A DNA stretch of 64,000 nt from Saccharibacillus sp. JS10. GTDB lineage: Bacteria; Bacillota; Bacilli; Paenibacillales; Paenibacillaceae. Positions 17,620 through 27,183 of the stretch are shown one piece after another. Location of the stretch: the NCBI RefSeq assembly GCF_024436065.1, contig NZ_JANFNS010000001.1, forward strand, positions 1,054,001 to 1,118,000, given 5' to 3'. Positions within the stretch are counted from its first letter, which is position 1, and each line of letters opens with the position of its first letter. Made by a program: the position numbers and the translations under genes. The notes below the pieces were generated by a model. That model searched no databases. It was not told where the DNA came from and saw only the letters and a program-made list of their open reading frames with translations.

Positions 17620-19797
17620 ATGAAAAAATTTGGAATTCCCCTTTTAATCTTTTCATTACTTTTGACTATGACCTCATTTTTATTTCCTTCCTATGCAAAA
17701 GCAGCAGCTACAGCGGATCTTACTGATATTAATGGCGCTCAAGGAACGATAACAGTAAGCAATGCGGAACCCGGTCAACTTATTCGAGTCTACGATAGTA
17801 ACGATAATTTTTTACTTGTTCAAAAAGCAGCAAATAGCAGTGGTGAAGCCACATTGGACTTTACATTCCGGAACTCAGACGGCGATCTAGTGATTAAAAG
17901 TGTATCCAATGATGTAGAGTCGTTAATTGTCAACCTTCCATATAGCGGTGTAGACATTCCAGATCCTCCTCAACCTACGGCAGCCTTAACCGATATCACA
18001 GGCGATCAAGGAACCGTAACCGTATCCAACGTCGCTTCGGGGCAAGTCGTTCGGGTTTATAGCGACGTTAACGTGGAGCTTGCCCAAAAAACTGCGGATA
18101 GCGGTGGTTCGGCGACGCTTACTTTCACCTTCCCAACAAGTAACGGAGAATTGTCGATTCGCACCGTAGCAAACGGAACTGAAACTGAAATTGCAGCATT
18201 ACCTTATAGCGGTATTACGATTCCCGTCATTCCTCAACCTACGGCAGTTATAACTAATATCGACGGCGATCAAGGAACTATAACTGTATCTAATGTCGCT
18301 TCGGGGCAAGTCGTTCGGGTTTACAGCGACGCCAACGTGGAGCTTGCCCAAAAAACTGCGGATAGCGGTGGTTCGGCGACTCTTACTTTCACCTTCCCGA
18401 CAAGTAACGGAGAATTGTCCGTTCGTACCGTGGCAAACGGAACTGAAACTGAAATTACTACATTACCTTATAGCGGTGTTACGATTCCCGTCATTCCTCA
18501 ACCTACGGCAGTTATAAACAATATCGACGGCGATCAAGGAACCGTAACCGTATCCAACGTCGCTTCGGGGCAAGTCGTTCGGGTTTATAGCGACGCCAAC
18601 GTGGAGCTTGCCCAAAAAACTGCGGATAGCGGTGGTTCGGCGACGCTTACTTTCACCTTCCCGACAAGTAACGGGGAATTGTCGATTCGCACCGTAGCAA
18701 ACGGAACTGAAACTGAAATTACTACATTACCTTATAGCGGTGTTACGATTCCGGTGATCCCTCAACCTAATACTCCTACAGCTGTTTTAGAATCTATCAA
18801 TAGCAACCAAGGAGTCATCAAAGTAACTTATGCGCTAGACGGTCAACGTGTTCGAGTCTACAGTGATACCAATATTAAACTTGCTGAAAAAGTAGCAGAC
18901 ATCGATGGAAAAGCTACACTATCATTTACTTTCCCTAGTGCAAACGGAGAATTGTCGGTTCGTGTAGTTGATCAAATTACTGAAGTCGAAACACAAATTA
19001 AAAAACTTACGTATACCGGTATTGTGTTCCCGAATCCGGTTCCAACAAATCCGAATCCTAGTGTTCCAAATCCGCCGATAACTTTTATTCCGCCAGTAAC
19101 CGAATCACCTAACGTGACGCCACCTGTAGTCATTCCAAATCCACCAATCACTTTACCGCCGGTTGATCCAGAACCAACTACAGGTCCGAAATCGATCACA
19201 CTAACAATGTCTAGCCCTCAACTATTCGTAGATATAAATGGGCACTGGGCACAACAAGATATTCAACGTCTTCAAAGCCTAGGTGTACTCGCTGGTATCG
19301 GCAATGGACAATTTGCACCTTCAGCTCCAGCCACGCGCGCTCAATTTGTGCAAATGATCGGCAACTTATTAAAACTACAAGCCGGTTCTTCATCTACTTC
19401 TTATTCGGATGTATCGAACGACGCTTGGTACCTCGGTGCGATTCAAGCAGCAAGCGCCGCAGGCATCATCTCTGGTTATGGAGACAATTCCTTCAAACCA
19501 AATCGTCTGGTAAGCCGCGAAGAAATGGTTCAGATCATTGGAAATGCAATTCGCTATATCGATACAAATGCACCTTTGTTAGCAAATGCTAATACACAAT
19601 CTTTATCTACATTCCGTGATGCTTCATCGGTTGGTAATTGGGCACGTAATAATCTTTCACTGGCGATCAATGCTGGATTGATTCAAGGTAAATCAAGTAC
19701 AACACTTTCACCAAAATCGAGTACAACACGAGCTGAAGCAGCGGCTGTTCTTTCCCGCTTGATTGATCGAATGAATAACTATTTTAATATCAATTGA
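17620..19797 (+). CDS. Secreted SLH-domain protein with tandem repeats
   Basis: 725 residues. Signal peptide 1 to about 29 (LLIFSLLLTMTSFLFPSYAKA). Then five 85-88-residue beta-rich repeats (about 30-465) of pattern TDITGDQGTVTVSN, RVYSD, ATLTFTFPTSNGEL, LPYSG; the middle three are almost identical. A Pro-rich spacer (about 468-525) leads to three SLH domains (about 533-725, DINGHWAQQDI, SDVSNDAWYLGAI, RDASSVGNWARNN) that bind cell-wall polymer. Probably a wall-anchored surface protein whose repeats act as a stalk; ligand unknown. ATG follows AAGAGAGG. Confidence 0.88.
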   Translation: MKKFGIPLLIFSLLLTMTSFLFPSYAKAAATADLTDINGAQGTITVSNAEPGQLIRVYDSNDNFLLVQKAANSSGEATLDFTFRNSDGDLVIKSVSNDVESLIVNLPYSGVDIPDPPQPTAALTDITGDQGTVTVSNVASGQVVRVYSDVNVELAQKTADSGGSATLTFTFPTSNGELSIRTVANGTETEIAALPYSGITIPVIPQPTAVITNIDGDQGTITVSNVASGQVVRVYSDANVELAQKTADSGGSATLTFTFPTSNGELSVRTVANGTETEITTLPYSGVTIPVIPQPTAVINNIDGDQGTVTVSNVASGQVVRVYSDANVELAQKTADSGGSATLTFTFPTSNGELSIRTVANGTETEITTLPYSGVTIPVIPQPNTPTAVLESINSNQGVIKVTYALDGQRVRVYSDTNIKLAEKVADIDGKATLSFTFPSANGELSVRVVDQITEVETQIKKLTYTGIVFPNPVPTNPNPSVPNPPITFIPPVTESPNVTPPVVIPNPPITLPPVDPEPTTGPKSITLTMSSPQLFVDINGHWAQQDIQRLQSLGVLAGIGNGQFAPSAPATRAQFVQMIGNLLKLQAGSSSTSYSDVSNDAWYLGAIQAASAAGIISGYGDNSFKPNRLVSREEMVQIIGNAIRYIDTNAPLLANANTQSLSTFRDASSVGNWARNNLSLAINAGLIQGKSSTTLSPKSSTTRAEAAAVLSRLIDRMNNYFNIN
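17971..18762 (+). repeat. Three tandem 264-bp repeats
   Basis: Starts at 17971, 18235 and 18499, each unit exactly 264 bp (88 codons) and beginning CAACCTACGGCAG. The units are nearly identical at DNA level over most of their length, including synonymous sites. More diverged copies flank them on both sides within the gene. This indicates recent duplication or ongoing gene conversion. Confidence 0.92.
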
Positions 19798-19810
19798 TTA
19801 GAAAAACAAA

Positions 19811-19854
19811 AAGAACCTTCAACAGACAATCATCACGTCTTGTTGAAGGTTCTT
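19811..19854. terminator. Terminator between SLH gene and comEB
   Basis: A 14-bp perfect stem AAGAACCTTCAACA / TGTTGAAGGTTCTT with a 16-nt loop, A-rich before and T-rich after; serves the two convergent genes. Confidence 0.85.
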
Positions 19855-19880
19855 ATTTCTAGTTGAACGAATCTCCTAAA

Positions 19881-20396
19881 CTACACAACCGGCTCTGTCG
19901 CCGGAGCGGGAGGACGATAATGCTCGATGCAGCGGAATAGGATTCCTTTTTGCTTCATCATCGTATGCACTTTACCGCTATCTTTTGGATAAGCTCGGCA
20001 ATAAACGACTTCCGTAATCCCACTATTCGCTAGCATATTGGCACAAGTCCAGCACGGCTCATCGGTCACATACACCGTCGAACCTTCACGATCGGCGCGA
20101 TCGGTGAACAGCAACAAGTTTTGCTCGGCATGAATCGTACGCACGCAACGTTGCTTTTTGACCACAACTTGCTTGCCGCCTTCATGAACCAACTCATACT
20201 CTTCCGCAATCATACAACCGTCTTCCGAACAATCCGGTACACCCATAGGCGCACCGTTATACGCGGTACCGAGCAACTTTTTTCCTTGTACTAATACAGC
20301 TCCGACTTGACGCCTCGGACATTGAGAACGCGTTGACACCATAAAAGCAATATCCATAAAGTACGTATCCCAATCTTTACGTGGATGGGTGCCCAT
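19881..20396 (-). CDS. comEB: dCMP deaminase, ComEB
   Basis: Deaminates dCMP to dUMP for thymidylate synthesis. 171 residues with the zinc-binding HAEQNLL (catalytic Glu) and PCWTCANML motifs, and the N-terminal DWDTYFMDIA typical of the family. ATG follows GGGGGAGA. Here it lies away from comEA/comEC, which it joins in B. subtilis, and just downstream of leuS; co-transcription with leuS is possible as I see no terminator between. Confidence 0.93.
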   Translation of the reverse strand: MGTHPRKDWDTYFMDIAFMVSTRSQCPRRQVGAVLVQGKKLLGTAYNGAPMGVPDCSEDGCMIAEEYELVHEGGKQVVVKKQRCVRTIHAEQNLLLFTDRADREGSTVYVTDEPCWTCANMLANSGITEVVYCRAYPKDSGKVHTMMKQKGILFRCIEHYRPPAPATEPVV

Positions 20397-20428
20397 CGTA
20401 ATCTCCCCCGTATTTCCGTGAATGACGA

Positions 20429-22879
20429 TTAGTTCGCGACGATGTTGACTAACTTGCCTGGTACTGCGATCACTTTGCGGATCGTTTTGCCGGCAAGTGC
20501 TTGCTGTACAGGTTCCAGACCCATCGCATGATCTTCCAATGCTTTAGCATCCCAATCTTTTTGAACATTGGCACGTTGTACGATTTTGCCGTTTACTTGA
20601 ACAACGATTTCGACTTCCGATTCGGTTGTCCAAGCTTCGTCGAATGAAGGCCAAGTTGCATACGTTAAGCTGTCTGTACGCCCCATCTTCTCCCATAATT
20701 CTTCGGCAAGGTGAGGAGCCAGCGGCGACAGCAATTGAATAAAGTCTTGCATCGCTTGACGTGGCAACGTCTCTTGCTTATACGCATCGTTGGTAAAGAT
20801 CATCAATTGGCTGATCGCCGTGTTGAACCGAAGGGCTTCCATATCTTCCGTTACTTTTTTGATCGTTTTATGCCAAGTGCGTTTGAACTCATCTGTACCT
20901 GCATCATCCGAGATTTTAGCGCTCAATGAACCGCTATCGTCTACGAACATCCGGTATACGCGAGACAAGAAGCGGTGCGAACCTTCGACACCATTGGTAT
21001 TCCAAGGTTTTGTCGCTTCCAGAGGTCCCATAAACATTTCGTAAATACGCAGGGTATCCGCGCCGAACTCGTTCACGATCTCATCCGGGTTGATGACATT
21101 ACCGCGAGATTTACTCATTTTTTCGTTATTTGGACCCAAGATCATGCCTTGGTTCACCAATTTTTGGAACGGTTCTTTGGTGCTCACAACGCCGAGATCG
21201 TACAACACTTTGTGCCAGAAACGTGCATACAACAAGTGCAGTACCGCGTGTTCCGCACCGCCGATATACAGATCGACCGGCAACCAGTAATCGGATTTTT
21301 CTTTGCTGCACAGATCTTGATCGTTGGTTGGATCGATATAACGCAGGTAATACCAGCAGCTTCCCGCCCATTGCGGCATCGTGTTCGTTTCGCGGCGTGC
21401 TTTCATACCTGTTTCTGGATCAATCACGTTCACCCAGTCCGTCGCGTTCGCAAGTGGCGATTCGCCTGTACCGGATGGTTTGATTTCGTCCATTTCCGGC
21501 AGTACCAACGGAAGACTTTCTTCCGGTACAGCTTTCATTGTGCCGTCTTCCAGATGCAGAATCGGAATCGGCTCGCCCCAATAACGTTGGCGGCTGAACA
21601 ACCAATCGCGCAGACGGTAAGTCGTTTTGCCTTCTCCTTTGCCGCCTTCTTCCAACCATTCGATCATTTTTGCAATAGCATCTTCTTTGTTCAAACCGTC
21701 CAAGAAGCCGGAGTTTACGTGTTCGCCTTCGCCGGTATACGCTTCTTGTTCAATATCGCCGCCTTTAACGACTTCGATAATTTGAATGCCGAACTTTTTG
21801 GCAAATTCCCAGTCGCGTGTATCGTGACCCGGAACCGCCATGATCGCGCCTGTACCGTAAGCCGCAAGTACGTAATCCGCAATCCAGATTGGCAATTTCG
21901 CTCCGTTCACCGGGTTGACTGCGTAAGCGCCTGTGAATACGCCGCTTTTGTCTTTATTCAGGTCGGTACGTTCCAGATCGCTTTTATGCGAAGCTTTTTC
22001 TTGGTACGCTTTTACCGATTCTTTTTCATGCTGCGTCGTAATCACTTCAACCAGTGGATGTTCAGGCGCCAACACGCAATAAGTGGCTCCGTATAGCGTA
22101 TCCGGTCTAGTCGTGAACACTGCGATGCTCTCGTCGGTTCCTTCGACTTGGAATGTGACTTCCGCGCCTTGCGATTTCCCGATCCAGTTACGCTGCATAT
22201 CTTTCAAGCTTTCCGGCCAATCCAGCTCGTCCAGATCTTCTAACAGACGATCCGCATAAGCGGTAATTCTGAGCATCCATTGACGCATCGGTTTGCGGAT
22301 AACGGGATGACCGCCGCGCTCGCTTTTGCCGTCGATGACTTCTTCGTTCGCGAGTACCGTTCCCAGTGCCGGGCACCAGTTGACCGGAATTTCAGCCACG
22401 TAAGCCAGATCACGCTTGTACAATTGCAGGAAAATCCATTGCGTCCATTTGAAATATTCCGGATCTGTCGTACTGATCTCACGATCCCAATCGTACGAGA
22501 AACCAAGCGATTTAATTTGACGACGGAAGTTTTCGATATTCGTCAGTGTAAATTCGCGAGGATGGCCGCCTTTGTCGATCGCATATTGCTCCGCAGGCAG
22601 ACCGAACGCGTCCCAACCCATCGGGTGCATAACGTTGTAACCTTGCATCCGCTTATAGCGAGAAACAATATCCGTCGCTGTGTAACCTTCCGGGTGACCG
22701 ACGTGCAGACCTGCGCCCGACGGATAAGGGAACATATCCAACGCATAAAATTTAGGTTTACTTTGATCGGTATCATCCGTTTTGAACGTTTTTTCTTGAT
22801 CCCATTTTTGTTGCCATTTCGGTTCGATCGTCTGAGCGCGGTAACCGCCTACTGCCGCGCCTTGTTGTTGCTCACTCAT
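20429..22879 (-). CDS. leuS: Leucyl-tRNA synthetase
   Basis: Class I aminoacyl-tRNA synthetase. 816 residues with the HIGH-type motif [12 protein letters not shown] near residue 50, the editing (CP1) domain in the middle ([25 protein letters not shown]), KMSKSRGN near 586 and the anticodon-binding C-terminus. Start set at ATG 22877-22879 (MSEQQQG) with AAGGGA 9 bases upstream; another ATG two codons earlier is possible. The longer open frame (58 more codons) translates the T-box leader and is not coding. Confidence 0.97.
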   Translation of the reverse strand: MSEQQQGAAVGGYRAQTIEPKWQQKWDQEKTFKTDDTDQSKPKFYALDMFPYPSGAGLHVGHPEGYTATDIVSRYKRMQGYNVMHPMGWDAFGLPAEQYAIDKGGHPREFTLTNIENFRRQIKSLGFSYDWDREISTTDPEYFKWTQWIFLQLYKRDLAYVAEIPVNWCPALGTVLANEEVIDGKSERGGHPVIRKPMRQWMLRITAYADRLLEDLDELDWPESLKDMQRNWIGKSQGAEVTFQVEGTDESIAVFTTRPDTLYGATYCVLAPEHPLVEVITTQHEKESVKAYQEKASHKSDLERTDLNKDKSGVFTGAYAVNPVNGAKLPIWIADYVLAAYGTGAIMAVPGHDTRDWEFAKKFGIQIIEVVKGGDIEQEAYTGEGEHVNSGFLDGLNKEDAIAKMIEWLEEGGKGEGKTTYRLRDWLFSRQRYWGEPIPILHLEDGTMKAVPEESLPLVLPEMDEIKPSGTGESPLANATDWVNVIDPETGMKARRETNTMPQWAGSCWYYLRYIDPTNDQDLCSKEKSDYWLPVDLYIGGAEHAVLHLLYARFWHKVLYDLGVVSTKEPFQKLVNQGMILGPNNEKMSKSRGNVINPDEIVNEFGADTLRIYEMFMGPLEATKPWNTNGVEGSHRFLSRVYRMFVDDSGSLSAKISDDAGTDEFKRTWHKTIKKVTEDMEALRFNTAISQLMIFTNDAYKQETLPRQAMQDFIQLLSPLAPHLAEELWEKMGRTDSLTYATWPSFDEAWTTESEVEIVVQVNGKIVQRANVQKDWDAKALEDHAMGLEPVQQALAGKTIRKVIAVPGKLVNIVAN

Positions 22880-22906
22880 CGTCATCTGTCCCTTCGCTTC
22901 TGAAAT

Positions 22907-23198
22907 CAAAAAAGCCTCTCGTCCTCCGGCGTCGTTAAAACGCCAGGGACGAGAGGCATTGCTTCCCGTGGTACCACCCTGATTAGCGGACAAGCCGCTC
23001 ACTCCATATCCGATAGCGGGGATGAGCCGATGTGACCGAACGCGTTGCTTCACGCAGCTTCGTCTGTCTACATATATCTCCGAGGCGAGTTCGTACAGGG
23101 TTCGTTACCGGGCTTGCACCAACCGCCGGCTCTCTTCAAAACGTCTACCTGCCTACTGTTCCTCTTCATCGACAATTTAATCTTTAAATCTTCGCAAT
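22907..23198 (-). ncRNA. T-box leader of leuS
   Basis: Transcription antitermination leader sensing uncharged tRNA-Leu. Visible parts: Stem I pieces AACAGTA and GGTTGGTGCAAGCC; GAACTCGCC with CTC (Leu) as a candidate specifier at 23087-23089 (another CTC lies at 23082-23084); the Stem III-type CATCCCCGCTATCGGAT (23008-23024); the T-box core AGGGTGGTACCACGG (22966-22980); and the terminator GCCTCTCGTCC / GGACGAGAGGC with T6 (22914-22957). Confidence 0.93.
22914..22957 (-). terminator. Terminator of the leuS T-box
   Basis: Stem GCCTCTCGTCC / GGACGAGAGGC with an inner GGCGT / ACGCC, followed by TTTTTT. Its 5' arm overlaps the region that pairs with the T-box core in the antiterminator. Confidence 0.9.
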
Positions 23199-23204
23199 GC
23201 CCTT

Positions 23205-23234
23205 ATTATATAGAAAACAAAAGGAAAAAGTCAA
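23205..23234 (-). promoter_or_regulatory. Promoter of leuS
   Basis: TTGACT (23229-23234) and TATAAT (23205-23210) on the minus strand with an 18-bp spacer, just before the T-box leader. Confidence 0.8.
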
Positions 23235-23262
23235 TGACTACGCGCCTTCTTCATACAAGCTG

Positions 23263-23271
23263 TGGTATACT
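23263..23271 (+). promoter_or_regulatory. Extended -10 of the HEAT-repeat gene
   Basis: TGG then TATACT (23266-23271); no good -35. The only promoter-like signal I see for the downstream gene. Confidence 0.5.
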
Positions 23272-23339
23272 GATAGGCGCTCCCGGTCGTGGTTCTTTTC
23301 TTGATTTTTTTTAAAAAAAGCTACGCCTATAGCCGGAAC

Positions 23340-23369
23340 AAGTCTGACACCACAAAAATCAGACTTTTT
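23340..23369 (+). terminator. Leader hairpin with T run before the HEAT-repeat gene
   Basis: AAGTCTGA (23340-23347) pairs with TCAGACTT (23359-23366), then TTTTT. It ends about 6 bp before the GAGGAGG ribosome site and has terminator form, so it may attenuate the gene. Confidence 0.55.
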
Positions 23370-23390
23370 ATTACGAGGAGGAATCTCAAG

Positions 23391-24467
23391 ATGTTCAATC
23401 CCGATCAAGTCAAACCGTTTATCACGCATGCCGATCCTTTGGTTAGCAATGCAGCGATCCGGTTTTTGGCAGAAACGTATAAATACCCGCAAGATATTTC
23501 CGCATTGGTCTTAGAAAAATTGGTTGCCGCTCCGCGCAAAGAAGATGTCTATTTGCACCGCGCGACCGCTTTTCCGCAAACCAAAATTACGGTCCAAGCG
23601 ATGCTTCATTTATTAAGCGCAGGTATGGTGACAGGAAATGCTCGAATTTTCTTATCACGTATGCTGCTGAGCAGTAATCCTGATTTACTTCAACCGGTGT
23701 TGGAGCAGATTCAATCGCTAGATGCAGATTGGTATGAAGAAGCCAAACAACGCGTAGAAATCTCCAACCTAAGCGATGCTGAAGTTCGGAATGTATTTAA
23801 TGAAGAAACACAAAAAAATACAGGATTAGATTATGAAGATATCGACTATGATCTGCTTGATTTACTGCTGGGCGAACTGATCGAACGTGAAATCCTGCAA
23901 CCTCGCGAAACGATGGACGAATTGCAAGAAAACTACACGTTAGATCCGGAATCATTGCGTACCGTTTACCTTATTCAAGCCGCAGGAAAACTGAAAATTT
24001 CTTACGCTCTACCTTTATTTTATGATGCGCTTACATCGGATAACGATCTGGTTGCCGAGCAAGCAGCGGACGCTTTGGTTCGAGTCGGTAACGAAGAAGT
24101 GATCGAGAAATTAGTGCAAATGTATGTCGAAGAAAAAGACGGATTTTTGCTGCTGAATATCATCGATATTTTGTCTCGTATCCTGCTTCCTTCTGCGGAA
24201 GAAGCTTTGATTGCGTTGCTTGAAAAAGAAGACCATTTCACCCGGATCGCCAAACTCGCGGATGGTCTATGCCGCCTCGGCTCCGAACAAGCTTTGCCAG
24301 TCGTACAAGAACTGGTCAAAATCGGATACGATAAAGATTACGTCGAGTTAAAAGAATCGATTTACGCGTGCTGCGTCATGCTCGGTCGCGTACTTCCGGA
24401 ACTTGACGAATGGCGTAGAGAAATCGCCAAAGAAGACGAAGAACGCGCAAACAAACTGCGCGGTTAA
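23391..24467 (+). CDS. HEAT-repeat protein
   Basis: 358 residues, soluble, almost all helical, acidic. Repeats with the pattern of HEAT/PBS-lyase-like units are clear in the C-terminal half (YALPLFYDALTSDNDLVAEQAADALVRVG, EEALIALLEKEDHFTRIAKLADGLCRLG, ALPVVQELVKIG). Start is ATG at 23391, directly after GAGGAGG; the open frame upstream covers the leader hairpin. No catalytic motif seen. Probably a protein-interaction scaffold; role unknown. Convergent with the ABC transporter operon. Confidence 0.8.
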   Translation: MFNPDQVKPFITHADPLVSNAAIRFLAETYKYPQDISALVLEKLVAAPRKEDVYLHRATAFPQTKITVQAMLHLLSAGMVTGNARIFLSRMLLSSNPDLLQPVLEQIQSLDADWYEEAKQRVEISNLSDAEVRNVFNEETQKNTGLDYEDIDYDLLDLLLGELIEREILQPRETMDELQENYTLDPESLRTVYLIQAAGKLKISYALPLFYDALTSDNDLVAEQAADALVRVGNEEVIEKLVQMYVEEKDGFLLLNIIDILSRILLPSAEEALIALLEKEDHFTRIAKLADGLCRLGSEQALPVVQELVKIGYDKDYVELKESIYACCVMLGRVLPELDEWRREIAKEDEERANKLRG

Positions 24468-24496
24468 TATTCGTCTTCTGCTTTCTTCTTCACAAA

Positions 24497-24534
24497 AAAG
24501 CCCTGAGATTCCATATTGGAACCTCAGGGCTTTT
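24497..24534. terminator. Bidirectional terminator
   Basis: Stem AAAGCCCTGAG / CTCAGGGCTTT, continued by TTCC / GGAA, with an ATATT loop and T or A runs on both sides; serves the HEAT gene and the convergent transporter operon. Confidence 0.88.
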
Positions 24535-24556
24535 TCTTTTACCGCTACGCTGCTAA

Positions 24557-26128
24557 TTACTGCTGTGCGTCCATTTTTGCTTTGTAGGCATCCAATTGTT
24601 TTTGCAACTCTTCTTTGACTTTGTCGTAACCCGCTGTTTTCAATTTCGCGCGGAATTCTTCAACTGCTTGTACAGGGTCGCTGACTTTACCGAAGTTGAT
24701 CGCTGGGCCCAATTCGCCCGCAACTTGAGAGATTGCTGTCAGTTCGCTTTCTACAGGTGTTTTGTCGAATACGAATTGACCGTAAGGATAAGGGATTTTG
24801 ATTTTGTCGTATTCTGCATACAACGTATCGATCTTATCCCAAGTCGTGTCGCTTGGAATTTCGAACTTGTCTACGCGTCCACCCCAGAAGTCGGAATAGA
24901 ATTGATCACTTGCTTCATTGTAGCTTGCCGGCAATGTACGTTTGCCGTCTTTGATCTCGTATTGTACGCCTTCCATACCGTAGTTGATCAAATGATAGAT
25001 TTCTTCGTTGTTACGAATCAAGTCATAAGCCATCAGTGCACGTTCTGGGTTTTTGCTATGTGCGCCAAGCGATGTGCCGCCGTGTGTGATCGACAGTTCG
25101 GTCAAGTTTTTGCCGCCTGTCATATTGAATGGGAACATTTGCAGTTCCGATCCCGGTTGATCGCGATCCATTTCAACGCGAAGACTAGAGAACGTTTGCG
25201 TGTGATGCTGATCCAAGCCCGACAGACCGGCTTTCAGTGCTACGCGGTTATCGTTTTTGTTGTTCAGTGCATCTTCACGCCAGAATCCTTTGTCCGCCCA
25301 TTCTTTCATAAGTTTCGCGTAGTTCACCATGGTATCGCTAAATACAGGCTCAGCTACCGTATACTTTTCGTCATTGGAGACAGCCGTGAATACCGGCATA
25401 TAACCTGTCGAGATCGGCAGATCCAGATTATCCGTATAAGACTGAACATAACCGCCCCAAGTCATTGCGCCCGAAGCCATATCCCAAGGGATTACGTCTG
25501 GTTTGTTGTCTTTGATATATTGCAGGTAATCACCGATTTGTTCCCAGTTTTTGATCGGTTCAGTAATGCCAGCGGCTTTTGCCCAGTCTCCGCGATAGAA
25601 GAAACCGTGGTTAACCCACTGCGTGTAATCGTTTTCAGGAATCAGAACGATTTTGTCGTTGTACTTACTTTCGTTCCAATCTTCTTCTGGAATCGATTTC
25701 CATGTTTCCGGTGCATATTTCGGCAGCAATTCATCCAAGTTCATGAAAGCGCCGCGTTGTGCGTTTGCCCAAGTATCGAGCCAATCCGTACCGATCGTAA
25801 TCAAATCAACCGGTTCGCCGGAAGCTAACAGCAAGTTGTATTTCGTTTGCCAGTCTGCCCACTCGACCCATTTCCAATCGAGTTCGGCATTGATTTTTTC
25901 TTTCATGATGACATTGACTTTTTCCATTACTTTTTCGAATTGACCATTTTGCGGCTTGTCGCCTAATACGACATAACTGATTTTGACGAATTTCGAAGTG
26001 TCGCCGCCATCAGCAGAACCCGATCCTCCTGAACCTGTTGTTCCACCGCCGCCACCTCCACAAGCTGACAACACAACCAACATCGTCGCCATCAATAAAG
26101 CCATACTCTTTTTCTTCCATTTAAACAT
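24557..26128 (-). CDS. Sugar ABC transporter, substrate-binding lipoprotein (LplA-like)
   Basis: 523 residues. A signal peptide with lipobox (LLMATMLVVLSAC, Cys about 25) is followed by a Gly-rich tether. The size and features such as NLDELLPKYAPETWKSIPEEDW, and the C-terminal EFRAKLKTAGYDKVKEELQKQ, mark the large LplA-type (CUT1) binding proteins common in Paenibacillus, which capture oligosaccharides. ATG follows AGAGGGGG; a 12-codon upstream extension is rejected. Third gene of its operon, after two permeases, with no ATPase gene, so a shared MsmX-type ATPase is likely. Ligand not predictable. Confidence 0.9.
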   Translation of the reverse strand: MFKWKKKSMALLMATMLVVLSACGGGGGGTTGSGGSGSADGGDTSKFVKISYVVLGDKPQNGQFEKVMEKVNVIMKEKINAELDWKWVEWADWQTKYNLLLASGEPVDLITIGTDWLDTWANAQRGAFMNLDELLPKYAPETWKSIPEEDWNESKYNDKIVLIPENDYTQWVNHGFFYRGDWAKAAGITEPIKNWEQIGDYLQYIKDNKPDVIPWDMASGAMTWGGYVQSYTDNLDLPISTGYMPVFTAVSNDEKYTVAEPVFSDTMVNYAKLMKEWADKGFWREDALNNKNDNRVALKAGLSGLDQHHTQTFSSLRVEMDRDQPGSELQMFPFNMTGGKNLTELSITHGGTSLGAHSKNPERALMAYDLIRNNEEIYHLINYGMEGVQYEIKDGKRTLPASYNEASDQFYSDFWGGRVDKFEIPSDTTWDKIDTLYAEYDKIKIPYPYGQFVFDKTPVESELTAISQVAGELGPAINFGKVSDPVQAVEEFRAKLKTAGYDKVKEELQKQLDAYKAKMDAQQ

Positions 26129-26244
26129 CTGTATACCCCCTCTGAACGATTTGGTAGATGCCAAAATCTTAAAACGGGTTGCCGATGAATCTGTAAAACT
26201 TGAATCTGGATTACGGTATGACCATGTATATGACGGGGAAGCGA

Positions 26245-27165
26245 TCAGCCTTTGACCGCACCTACCGTAATACCTTTGATAAAGTAACGCTGAACGAATG
26301 GATAGAACAAAATAACAGGCCCTGTCGCAATAACCGCTATCGCCATTTTCATCGTCTCGATCGGCACATCGCTGAGCGGTACGTTGGAAGCAGCGGCGGA
26401 ATTTCGGATCGCATCGGCTTTGGTGACGACATTATACAGATACAGCTGAAGCGGCCTATACTGCATATCGGAGGAAAGGAACAACATCGAGTTGTACCAT
26501 TCATTCCAGTAACCCAGTGCGATAAACAATCCGATTGTCGCAAGCGCGGGTGTCGTCATAGGCAAAATCAGTTTGACGAAGATCGTAAAGTCGCCAGCGC
26601 CATCGATTTTGGCAGATTCGGTAATCGCGTGGGGAATCGAACGAACAAAACTTTTCATCATGATGATTAAAAATGGACTAAGTAAACCCGGTAGCAGGAC
26701 TGCCAGATAGTTGTCTTTCAAATGTAAGTATTGGGTAATCAGCAGGTAGAACGGAACCAACCCGCCGGAAAACAACGTTGTAAAGTAGATGAAGAACGAG
26801 ATTTTGTTACGGAAAAGAAAATCGGGACGTTGCAGTGCGTAACCGGTCATCGCGACGATCAGCAGACCAATCGCTGTACCCACCACTGTGATTCCGATCG
26901 TCACGATATAGGAACCCAAAATCTGTGCCGGGTTTTCGAATACGATCTTGTACGCGAACGTACTGAATTCTTTTGGCCAAAAGTTAAAGCCGCTTTGTTT
27001 GACGGAAGCTTCCGATGTGAAAGAGGTTCCGAGTACAAGCAGAAACGGTAGTAAGCAACAAAGTGCAAATGCTCCGATAAACACGTAACTGAATCCGCGA
27101 ATAAACAAACTGCTTTTATCCGTCGTTCGACGTGTGCTTTGCACTTTTTCATCCATAACGCCCAT
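26245..27165 (-). CDS. Sugar ABC transporter permease (LplC/YtcP-like)
   Basis: 306 residues, six membrane segments, with the inner-membrane EAA loop (ESAKIDGAGDFTIFVKLILPMTTPALATIGLF) that contacts the ATPase. The start GFSYVFIGAFALCCLLPFLLVLGTSF and ending YFIKGITVGAVKG are typical of LplC-type CUT1 permeases. ATG follows GGAGG at 8 bases. Partner of the permease at 27184. Confidence 0.92.
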   Translation of the reverse strand: MGVMDEKVQSTRRTTDKSSLFIRGFSYVFIGAFALCCLLPFLLVLGTSFTSEASVKQSGFNFWPKEFSTFAYKIVFENPAQILGSYIVTIGITVVGTAIGLLIVAMTGYALQRPDFLFRNKISFFIYFTTLFSGGLVPFYLLITQYLHLKDNYLAVLLPGLLSPFLIIMMKSFVRSIPHAITESAKIDGAGDFTIFVKLILPMTTPALATIGLFIALGYWNEWYNSMLFLSSDMQYRPLQLYLYNVVTKADAIRNSAAASNVPLSDVPIETMKMAIAVIATGPVILFYPFVQRYFIKGITVGAVKG

Positions 27166-27183
27166 GGCATGTTCCTCCTTCTT

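Noticed and set aside
17971-18762. Tandem repeats considered as a CRISPR array
   Set aside because: Repeat units are 264 bp, in frame and coding, without unique spacers. I saw no array or cas gene anywhere in the window.
22880-23053. Upstream extension of leuS by 58 codons
   Set aside because: It translates the T-box terminator and core. No LeuRS has such an N-terminus and the ribosome site is near 22890.
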